A stretch of DNA of 64,000 bases, taken from contig CM071569.1 of NCBI GenBank assembly GCA_036426205.1, forward strand, positions 285,442,418-285,506,417, read 5' to 3'. Source of the stretch: Ascaphus truei (Eukaryota > Chordata > Amphibia > Anura > Ascaphidae). Below, in pieces: positions 54,641-64,000 of this stretch. The number at the start of each line of letters is the position of its first letter. The stretch's first letter is position 1. Position numbers and translations under genes: made by a program. The notes below the pieces were generated by a model. It searched no databases. It was not told the DNA's origin and was given only the letters and a program-made list of their open reading frames with translations.

Positions 54641-56720
54641 AGTGAAAATAAGCGAAAAGGCGGGGTTTTGCCGGTTTCCGCCGCTGGGCCAAGGCAAAAG
54701 CGACAGCTAATGGCCAATAAGAAAACCTTCGCATGACCCCAAAGGCTAAGGGTTTTTCATAGGACGTGGCTCTTATTATGTACACGAAGCTAGTACAGTG
54801 ATGTTACTCTCGACGCATAAAATGATTGGCACGCCAACTAATCCGAACCCGCAGTTCCGCCTACAGCTCTAACATACCGCTTCGAGACCTTCTGCCGCCC
54901 GCCTCATCCCGAGAAATCTTCAGTCCAGTCTTCTCAACCCCTCTGCATAGACTCGACGCTTGCAGCCAGCCTCGCAGAAACCACAGGCCATTTTCTCCAG
55001 TTCTATCGTAGCGACGCTGCCTTCTGAAATCCACGGCGTCACTTTTCCTTTGCTCTTAGAAGACTGTGCCTCTTGCCCGGAAATCCAAAGGTCACTTTTC
55101 TCCATTCCTTATCGACGACGCTGCCGCTTCTCTAGTCGACCGTGATATAAACAGGGTCACTCTCCTCCACTCTTCTTCGACTTGTACGCTGCCGCGCTCT
55201 CCAATGGAACCCCCATCTATTCTCCTCCGTGCACCATTCCCCCTAGGTGTTCAAACGCCAGCACCAAGAAGCCCAGCTCGTTTAGACCGGATGGCTCGAA
55301 TTGGGATATGCTATAAGTGGGATCTCCCGGGAATTCTTATTGTGCTAGGCCACCAAAGATACTATTTGCTTCTGGAGATCAATGCTAAATGTGGAGCAAC
55401 GGATGCTACCCTAATGGATCAACGGATGATAATATGGAGAACAGCTGATGGGATTGAAGATGGAGAGATAGAGGCTGACATAGAGGGATCATTATTTGCC
55501 TCGGTGTTAATGCCCCCTGTTTCCCGACGCTGGCAGCAGGGGGGTGACATGGATGATGATGAATGGGACCTTGACCCCTTTCCCACCAGCCACACACCCT
55601 CCACCAGAAAGATGCCAGATCCAGAGTACTGATGCGTTGAGGAGGAAATGACAACCCCGTCAAGACCACGACAGGAGAAACACGGCGACCAAGACGAGGA
55701 AAGACTTCCCCCAGGACAACCTACCATCGCCCATCACCTCAAGCACACCCGCTCCCAAGAGACCTACAACCGCTCGCATCGATACGGTCGCCGGACATCA
55801 CCCTGTGCGATCTGCCCACCGGCGTCAGCGGAGAAGTATAGGGGACGAGTGCTGCGTGCCCACCCACAAGTATATGCCTGTTACTTTTTAAGCACCAGTG
55901 TTCCATACTCTTTTCGTATCGTGACGGGCCTTCAAAGTGAACTAAGACGGAAATCGCGATAAAAAAAGCGCTTGCATGTCATAAAAAAATGAACATTCGG
56001 GACTGAAATGCTGGGGCACTTTTATCCAAGGTACAGATCTGTAATGAAAGGCTATTGTCGAGATGCGTTAATGGCGTTTTTGCGCAGCTAGAGGAATCGG
56101 CCAGGACGGACCAATGCGGAGATCTTTCTAGTGAGAGACAATACTGTTGTGCCTGAACTGTATTGTTACCTATCTACCATGTTAGACAGTGCCCTTGTCG
56201 TACATTAAGAGGAGGATGTGCTAAACATAGTTGTGTGTTGTTTTACCTGCGAGTATACAGAAATGTTTAACGGCTGTCCAACACACAGGGACAAGGCCAT
56301 TCCAGTCTCTGGGGGCGCGGCAAACAGGCAGGTTTAAAGCGTCTGTCCATGAAAACCTCTGCCTAGTTTGCTTGCCCCTGGAGGACTGTATGCTGCAGAC
56401 TGTTTTACACACCATCCCATCTGTACAGTAGACAGTATGTTTTGACTGTCGTTATTTAATAAAGGATTATGTTGCGTTTTTCTTATTTATGAATAAAAGA
56501 ATTATACATATATAGTATTGTTTTTAAAACATGCTGATGTAAACCATACTGACCTGACATAAATGCTTCTTTTCACTACTTGTAGCAGTAAACATACACC
56601 TGTTGATGTTTTGAATTGCTGTGCCACTTAAAATGTTCTACATTGCACAGTAGGATTTGTAAAAAATGTTTTGTACTTACTACACCAATAAAGAACATGT
56701 TGATTGTTTTAAGACATTCT
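54640..56720 (+). other. unexplained segment with a 188-codon open frame
   Basis: Moderate-complexity sequence after the CA array. An open frame at 55066-55632 (188 aa) contains GICYKWDLPGILIVLGHQRY and ends in an acidic DMDDDEWDLDPFPTSHTPST stretch. Downstream are possible polyadenylation signals (AATAAA at 56458 and 56686). I do not recognise a domain. It could be part of a DNA transposon's second protein or chance. There is no splice evidence. Confidence 0.25.
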
Positions 56721-58980
56721 TCCATTTGACTCCTTTGCTACTGTAACAAAATACAGAGGTTTTCAGAATTGTCGAGGGCATACTGCACTATACGGTAGGG
56801 CATGCTCAGTATGGAGAGATAAAAAAAATTAGAAGACACAAACTGTACTGTACTGTATGTACTGGCCACTGTATACTGTAGAGACACATAATGAATGGTG
56901 CAACACATGATGAAAAATGCATAGTTTTATTTTTTCGGGTTTTGCTATTACACAGTTATAATGTTACGGTATATAAAATAAGTATTGTCAGATACTTACG
57001 GCCGGAAACATCAGCATACTGTTTAGGTATGTTCTACTCTAAACAATAACTACAAAAAAAGGCCACTAAATCGTTGACTAGGTTTACGTGGGTTTCTTCA
57101 ATCGATTCAAGCAATGTGCAGGCATGTTACACAAAGCCGATATATCATTTGTAAGATCCCTCCATTCGACGTTTCTTTCTGAGGAAAAACAAAAAGAAAA
57201 AGTTTACTGCTAATGGTCAGCCGCCTAAAGACAGTAACCTAGCCAGTCCCACCAATAATTTCTCGGGTGAGTTCTCCTAGTTTCACGCGCATGCGCACAC
57301 TTAGCGCTGCGATGCGAGGAAGTGACACGTATGGTTTCAAAGAAGCTACAGCTATGAGATGCGCCTAGAGTTCCACAATTGTTAGAGTATTCTGCAGTAT
57401 AGTATGTAGAGTATAAAGCCACGCTCAGACACAATGATATTGCTAATTAAAGGAGAATCGCTTGACTTGGATGACCACGATATTTTACTTACAGTCTTGT
57501 CAAATAAAAAAAACACAGAAAATAATACCTGGCCTAACGAATACTCACCATAGGAATTTCCCATTCAGCTAACGGTGCCGCGCTCGTCCACTGCCAGTCC
57601 AGCGTTTTCCTGATCATTCCACGTGATAGCTTGTGCAGCGGGACCTACTACACCCTGGGTCAGCTGGTGAGGCGTAAATTGCTTACGGTACATGACAAGC
57701 CTTCATCAAACTGCACGCGAAATCCGGCTGTCAGGCTAAGGGTTGTACTGACGGCCAGAGGACCTCATCTGGAAAGCCGGGTGCTGGGTGCTTGGTGCAT
57801 TGCCTGGCAATGCGAACTGTCGTTTCTAGTTGGTTTTTAACAAACGAAACCTTGCCTCTTGGCCGTCATCGACCATAGATACACGGAATGACGCCTACCC
57901 GGGATGATACAAATTGCCCATGTTTAAACCCCCCTCAACAAATTGGGGCCTCATACGATGAAAACAGGGATCGCTACATAACCTTTTACTTATTGCATTG
58001 CTTCCACGATGAGGAGGTGGCGAAAATTTGTTAAAAAAGTCATAGTTTCGATTAAAATACTGATAAATTTGAGCAACTGTGGCCCATCTTTCTTCCGTTG
58101 CAATTAATAGCGGGCACTATCCAAATACGCGTAACTTAGTTCGGGTTTTTTTTTGGAAGCGGGTGCCATTTGAACACTCATGCGCGGGAGGCGGGTCTCT
58201 GGAGAATACTGTAACCGAAACAGGTCTTTGTCTTTCCCCTCTTTATATGAAATTCCGTAAAATTGATCACACTTTTTGCAACCTCTTCCTGACAGTCTCA
58301 AAGGCCAAGGGCCCAATGTACTAAATAGCCACACTGTATGGTATCTTCTTTTAAACGAAACACCGACAAGTCGATCCACACATTACTGATTCGGAGCTAC
58401 TACAATTCATGAATTTCTGCCATCTGGCGGTACACGGCGAAGACTTTGCAGCCATATTACAAGCCGAATCATTCTCAATAAATTGCATCACCGCCTCGTG
58501 ACCCCGTGGCTGGGATACGCAAAATGAAAGATCGGTCCATGCGCAAGTGTGAAGAGAGCGTCGCGATTTCCTAGGGGAAAGAATCTCGGCGTTTGTGGAA
58601 TAAAAGCAGTAAATCGCAAGCCATGACGCGCAGTTACCTTCCGGACCCTCCCTCTCGCCGTTGCTACCACCCTCAGCCACGGATCTACCACGCTTTTCTG
58701 CATTCTCGGATCCGGCAAGATCTGTTTCGACAGCCCCTATAACCTACTCGGCCCGGACAAGTCACCTTTACCGCTGTATGTGGCAATGTAAAGCGCCATA
58801 TCTGCGGAGTGCGTGTTACTATACGTCCCCCCACACAACCTCAGTACAAGGGACGGTCTGATGTCTGCGCGGCAGCAACTACCGTGGACATCCAAACCTC
58901 ACACATTTCAGCCAAACACAGGTTGAACCCCACCAAACACGCCCCCTCTTGGCATTAAGCACTAGACCCTATGCCTATGC
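56720..58980. other. no supported feature
   Basis: No domain or repeat family recognised. A word rich in TACTGTACTGTATG lies at 56848-56870, and GCGCATGCGCAC at 57288. Confidence 0.3.
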
Positions 58981-58984
58981 TGGC

Positions 58985-59120
58985 ACCAAGCTTCGGTTGC
59001 CACCTTTAGGTCCTAGGGAAGCCAGGTCTTGGAAACTCCCACAGTTGATCACAGGGTTGTCAACATAATATATAATGTATTATTACTATTAAACAAACTC
59101 TTAATAAAATATACTGTAGT
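58985..59120 (+). repeat. leader segment of repeat R1, isolated
   Basis: CACCAAGCTTCGGTTGCCACC ... CACAGTTGATCACAGG ... TAATAAAATATACTGTAGTCC resembles 60893-61020 and 46556-46690. The AATAAAATATACTG word suggests an LTR polyadenylation signal. Confidence 0.7.
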
Positions 59121-59224
59121 CCTCGGATCTTACAGTGGCTCGGTCCAGCATTTAACCTCATGAGGCGTTCCCCTGCGATTAAAAACCGCGGGCAGATTGC
59201 GGTGCGTTTTTGGCTTTTTGGGCG

Positions 59225-60730
59225 CCTCAGGACGACCTTTCAAATGACAGGACACACACATCTTATCACCACTGGATAACCCCACAGGGTGACAGGAGCC
59301 ATAACACTTATCACACTGGTAACACCACGTGACAGGACACACACATTATCACACTGAGTAAACCCCACATTGAAAGGACACACACATTAACACACTCGGT
59401 AACCCCACAGTGACAGGACACACACATTATCACACTGGTAAACCCCCAGTGACGAGGATCACACACCATTATCACACAATGGTAAACCCCACAGTGAGAG
59501 GACACACACATAACACACAATGGTAAACTCCGAGTGAACGGACACACTCAACATATACCACTACTGGAAACTCACAGTGACCAGGACACACAATTATGTA
59601 GAGACAAGTGGTAAAATCACAAGTGACAGGACACACACCATTAACACACTCTGTTTGGTAACCCCACCAGTGACAGCTGCTTACACCAAACACACATTAT
59701 CACACTGCGTAACCCCACAGTGACATGGCACAAACATGAATCACCACTGTTAAACCTCACAGTGACAGGGACCACACACATTATCAAATGCAGTGAACCC
59801 ACCGAGGACGGATACACACCACACACCATCTAGCAACACCTCGGTAACACAACAGTGACAGGGACACCACACACACACTTACCACATTGGTAACCCCACA
59901 TGACAGGACACACACCATCACCACCATCTATCATCACTGAGTAACTCCCAAAGTGACAGGACACACACACCTGAAAAAACCCCCTGGAATCGGTAACCCC
60001 ACCAGTGACAGGACAACACACACATTAACACACTGGTAACCCCACCCAGTGACAAGGACACACACACTGATCTACACTGTAGTTGAACCCCACAGTGACA
60101 GGATACACAAACATTAGCACACTGGAACCCCCAACAGGGAGAGGACACACACAATGAACACCATGCGTAAACTCCACTAGTGACAGATCAACACACCACA
60201 TCTATCACACTGGTAAACAGTTAACAGTGATCAGGACAAACACACATATCATGACACTGGGTAAAATCTCACAGCTGACACAGGACACACACAAATTGCA
60301 TTAAACACACATGGTAACCCCACCATGTGACAGCATACACACACCACCCACATTATCACACGGCGTAACCCCACAGTGACAGGACACACACTATGAACAC
60401 ACTGGTAATACGCACAGGACAGGAACACACATTAATCACACTGCGTAACCGCACAGTGCAGGATACACAACAACACCATTTATCACACGTGGTAGGATAA
60501 CCCCACCCAGTGACAGGACAGCACACCACATTTACAAACTGGTTAATCCCCACAGTGGAACATGGAAAACACACACACACAGTATCACCACTGGCACCCC
60601 ACAGTGACAGGACACACACACATTAACACACCGGTAACCCCACAGTGACAGGACACACACATACACATTATCACACTGCTAATCCCACCATAATTGTATA
60701 CACACACACATTAACACACATTAACACACT
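59225..60730 (-). repeat. about 39-bp minisatellite (GGTAACCCCACAGTGACAGG)
   Basis: Some 38 copies of a unit containing CCCACAGTGACAGGACACA and CACATTATCACACTGGTAA. Nearly all variation is one-base insertion or deletion, typical of an inaccurate consensus; cysteine-rich frames here are by-products. Confidence 0.95.
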
Positions 60731-60889
60731 AGTAAACCACACTCTGGTTGCCTACCAAATATCCTCCCAGAATCCCCCTAAGTCAGCCAGCACTATCAGG
60801 TATCGGGCTCATGGGTAACTCTCACCCCTCACACATTTCAGCCAATACCCTTGTTACCCCCAAACCCCGTGGCATACGCACAGACCCAG

Positions 60890-61570
60890 AGGCACCAAGC
60901 TTGGTAGCCACCTGGTCCCTCGGAATCCAGGACTTGGACATCCCACAGTTCATTCACAGGTTATCAACATAATGTATATACCTAGAAAACATAACTCTTT
61001 AATAAAATATACTGTGTCCTGTATCTTATGTGTAAGTCCCGTTCTGGTGTCAGGGATGGAGTGAGGGTATATACTGCCTACACTCACTCGCCTCATTCTT
61101 GGCACACTCAAAAATAACTTTTCATTTTTTTAAACACAAGAAATCACTCTCAGCTTTATCATAGAGCTGGAGCATCGCCTGAACCCCTATACTAGGTTCA
61201 GGGTACCTGGGCACCCCTCCTTATAGTAGGGACCCTCTGTCATACTAGGGACCCCCTGTATGGTTACAGATATACATTAACCCCTTCATGCCTGTTTACC
61301 TGGTCTGGATGATGCTGCAGCAGGGATCCTGCCTGGAGTAATGTGCTTGGCTGCAGTCGAGAATCTCACTCGATTCCCGGATCCAACTTTTGGGGTATCC
61401 CATAACTCCGGAACCCCGATACATAGACACATTCTGTAAAGACTTTCTCTGGCAAACCCATCCTGAAACTTACAGCCTAGAAATCTCCCGGTCCCAGCAC
61501 CCCAAGAAAGGCAAATCCCGAAAAATCTTTAATGTCACAAAATTTGCACACAGTCACAGTAATGTATTTC
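60890..61570 (+). repeat. dispersed repeat R1, copy 3, with leader
   Basis: Leader 60893-61020 (CACCAAGCTTGGTAGCCACC, TAATAAAATATACTGTGTCC), then R1 to 61570. It lacks about 45 bp present in copies 1 and 2 (the GAGTCGTAAGAACG segment, about 61333). Confidence 0.85.
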
Positions 61571-61958
61571 TGACACCAGGGTCCAAGAACTGACACTCTA
61601 GGACGTCAACACACGGATCACGGGTAACCAAGTGTGCTTATCCTTTATTAGTGAGCCTTGTTATCCCCTTCACTGTCACTTTCCCCCAAACTCCGTGGCA
61701 TACGTGTCCCTGCAGCACATACACACATGGTGGTTATTTGTGTTTGAGAAGATGTGACACAAACTTTACTCTCAGGAAAGTCACATATTAATTAAGAAAA
61801 TGATTATTTGTCACATGAGGCAGTTATTAAATTCTGCTATTTGTTTGTTTCCAAAACTGTTCTGCCTGAGAAATGTAATATTTACCCACAAAATAATGTG
61901 ATTTCTTTCTCACACAGAGTCTGCTGATTCTATAGTGACATGTTCCCATCAGAGTCTG

Positions 61959-61966
61959 TATATAAC
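61959..61966 (+). promoter_or_regulatory. TATA box of gene-family copy D
   Basis: TATATAAC in the same conserved surroundings as 20511-20518 of copy B (GTGATTTCTTTCTCACACAG 40-60 bp upstream in both). Confidence 0.55.
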
Positions 61967-61989
61967 ACTCACCTCACCCTCCATAGTAA

Positions 61990-62044
61990 CACAGACCCGG
62001 TGATATTCACAGGTTGCTCATCTCAGCTCTATCTCCATCCAACT
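61990..62044 (+). other. putative non-coding exon 1, copy D
   Basis: Ends at donor CCAACT|GTAAGTAC. Homologous to 20542-20598. The start is set only by distance from the TATA box. Confidence 0.5.
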
Positions 62045-62308
62045 GTAAGTACAATTATTTCTAATGGTTATTTCTAATAGAGTGATTTTGATATGTGGTA
62101 AAAAATGACCCTTTAATATGTAATGTCTATAAGTATTTTCTACATCTCAGAGTACAAACCCCCCTAATACTCCTCACGTGTAATAACTAGATACTAATAC
62201 TTTAAAGTTACATCCACTGTAATCCCTGGGGTGCAGCCCCCCAGATATGTCTGATCTGTCCCGTGCTGCAGTATATACACCTGTGATAACCTGTAACATT
62301 CTCTACAG

Positions 62309-62405
62309 ATCTGTAAAGATGCTTCTCTCCAGAGACCTCTGCTGCTCGCGCTTCTCCTGGGGATAATCCCATCGTCACATTGGTGGAATCGGCCAAATAT
62401 GAGAC
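62309..62405 (+). pseudogene. exon 2 (start-codon exon) of gene-family copy D
   Basis: Acceptor CATTCTCTACAG ends at 62308. ATG at 62319; donor GAGAC|GTAAGA at 62406. It is 8 bp shorter than copy B between ATG and donor because of scattered one-base and one 4-base differences. As written the ATG frame stops early, while another frame reads a leucine-rich hydrophobic run followed by polar sequence, as a signal peptide would. It lies just before a low-accuracy stretch, so the break may be technical. The last exon of this copy would be beyond the right edge. Confidence 0.45.
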
Positions 62406-62579
62406 GTAAGATGGAGTTTGTGGTACAGAAAGGATAGAGATTTATTGGTGCTGTTGTGTGATTGTAGCTGGGATCCTTCATGTGGCACCGTGTTCTGCAT
62501 ATTAACCTTTTAACTGAATATTACCCTCCGTGCCCTGTTCCATACGCACCTAACCTGATCTAACGTTTATTACTAGCTG

Positions 62580-64000
62580 CATCTCATGACGTGCTTATTA
62601 TATCTCTCTGCGTGGTATTATATTGTCCCTGTGTTTATTATATCTCTCTCTCTGCGTGTTATTACCTAATCTCTCCGCCTGCTTGTTATTATATCTCTCT
62701 GCTCTGCGTGTTATTATATCTCCTCTGAGTCTTGTTCATATGTTGTCCCTGGTCTGTTATTATATGCTCTCTGCGTTTTTTGTAATTATCTCTCTGGCTG
62801 GTTTTATTTTTAACAGCTCCATCATCGTCTCTTATCTACTTCCTTCTCTCGTCTTGTATTATTATACTCTTGCGTGCTGATTATACTCTCTGCTCCGTGT
62901 GTCTTATAGTTTCTCTTGCATGTTACCTTGGATCTCTGCCTGTTATTATATCTCTCTGCGTGTTATTATATATGTATGCGTGTTATTATACCTCTCTGTG
63001 TGTTATTGTATCTCCCTGCGTGTTATTATATCTCTATGCGTGTTATTATATATCTCTGCATGTTATTATATCTCTCTGCGTATTATTATATATCTCTGTG
63101 TGTTATTATATCTCTCTGCATGTTATTATATCTCTCTGCGCGTTATTATATTTCTCTGTATGTTATTATCTCTCTCTGCGCGTTAGTATATCTTTCTGCA
63201 TGTTAGTATATCTCCCTGCGTGTTATTATATCTACCTGTGTGTTATTATATCTCTCTGCATGTTATTATATCTCTCTGCGTGTTATTATATCTTCCTGCG
63301 TGTTATTATATCTCTCTGCATGTTATTATATCTCCCTGCATGTTATTATATCTCTCTGCGTGTTATTATATCTCCCTGCGTGTTATTATATCTCCCTGCG
63401 TGTTATTATATCTCTCTGCGTGTTATTATATCTCTCTGCATGTTATTATATCTCTCTGCGTGTTATTATACCTCTCTGCGTGTTATTATATCTCTCTGTG
63501 TGTTATTATATCTCTCTGTGTGTTATTATATCTCTCTGCATGTTATTATATCTCTCTCTGTGTTATTATATCTCTCTGCGCGTTATTATATCTCTCTGCG
63601 CATTATTATATCTCTCTGTGTGTTATTATATCTCTGCATGTTATTATATCTCTCTGCATGTTATTATATCTCTCTGCATGTTATTATATCTCTCTGCCTG
63701 TTATTATATCTCTCTGCCTGTTATTATATCTCTCTGCGTGTCATTATATCTCTCTGTGTGTTATTAAATCTCTCTGCGTGTTATTATATCTCTCTGTGTT
63801 ATTCTATCTCTCTGTGTGTTATTATATCTCTCTGCATGTTATTATATCTCTCTGCGTGTTATTATATCTCTCTGCATGTTATTATATCCCTGCGTGTTAT
63901 TATATCTCTCTGCCTGTTATTATATCCCTGCGTGTTATTATATCTCTCTGCGTGTTATTATAACTCTCTGCGTGTTATTATATATCTCTGCGTGTTATTA
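62580..64000 (+). repeat. 20-bp satellite in the last intron of copy D
   Basis: Unit TCTCTCTGCGTGTTATTATA. 62580-62940 is irregular; from 62940 to the window end about 53 units are nearly perfect, with recurring variants (GCA, TGT, CCT). Continues past 64000. Three units make 60 bp, so all frames stay open (LLYLSACYYISLRVII), which is not a gene. Confidence 0.97.

Noticed and set aside
62899..63963. Very long Leu/Tyr/Ile/Cys-rich open frames (up to about 247 codons)
   Set aside because: They follow the 20-bp satellite unit (three units are 60 bp), so every frame stays open; no gene signals.
62580..64000. Possible CRISPR-like array (regular short repeats)
   Set aside because: The 20-bp units are head to tail without spacers; it is a eukaryotic satellite.

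Overview
This is a repeat-dense stretch of a vertebrate nuclear genome. It is most consistent with a frog or another amphibian; the species cannot be fixed from the sequence. The evidence is the mixture of transposable elements: Penelope-like elements, an L2/CR1-type LINE, an L1/Tx1-type LINE, Metaviridae-type (Ty3/Gypsy) LTR elements, a PIF/Harbinger DNA transposon and a MIR-like CORE-SINE. Long microsatellite and minisatellite arrays and split exons with GT/AG signals also point to a vertebrate. There is no operon-like organisation and no intact conventional host gene.

Layout. 0-4 kb: a decayed Penelope-like element (PLE) between two inverted arms of about 0.8 kb, each carrying a hammerhead-ribozyme motif, inserted in an LTR-element gag (4.0-4.85 kb) that has a tRNA-Leu-type primer site and an LTR (5.0-5.7 kb). 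7.1-8.7 kb: truncated copy A of an unrecognised gene family. 8.8-12.2 kb: minisatellites, a PLE-terminal fragment and a solo LTR. 12.5-15.8 kb: an L2-like LINE (minus). 17.2-19.1 kb: a second PLE (minus) with a downstream hammerhead motif. 20.3-25.0 kb: copy B of the gene family, its most complete copy. 26-30.1 kb: an LTR element with a PNMA-like gag and no visible pol. 34.6-35.9 kb: a dead L1/Tx1 RT. 35.9-43.3 kb: a PIF/Harbinger transposon. 43.3-47.4 kb: palindromic and dispersed repeats. 47.4-51.0 kb: G-rich arrays. 51.3-53.2 kb: copy C with an inverted fold-back. 53.2-54.6 kb: a CA-rich array. 54.6-59 kb: mostly unexplained sequence. 59.2-60.7 kb: a minisatellite. 61.9 kb to the end: copy D, whose intron satellite runs off the window.

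The main find is the Harbinger transposon. Its transposase (402 aa, one 109-bp intron, DDE residues D203/D279/E315) is intact by eye. The second intact ORF between the same diverged inverted repeats encodes a divergent forkhead (winged-helix) protein in the opposite orientation. PIF/Harbinger elements normally carry a Myb/SANT-like second protein, so a forkhead partner would be a new arrangement. The second find is a set of hammerhead motifs in PLE termini, all with a zero-loop palindromic stem III (ACGCGU) and an extra unpaired A before stem II. The third is a family of about four copies of a small three-exon gene: a TATA box, a non-coding exon, a short ATG exon and a last exon whose stop codon overlaps AATAAA. 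The copies have spread with their own intron satellite and 3' minisatellite.

Several tandem arrays (22-24.3, 47.4-54.6, 59.2-60.7 and 62.58-62.94 kb) vary mainly by single-base indels, while related arrays elsewhere vary by substitution. That pattern suggests low consensus accuracy there, so frameshifts in those intervals should not be taken as biological without checking.
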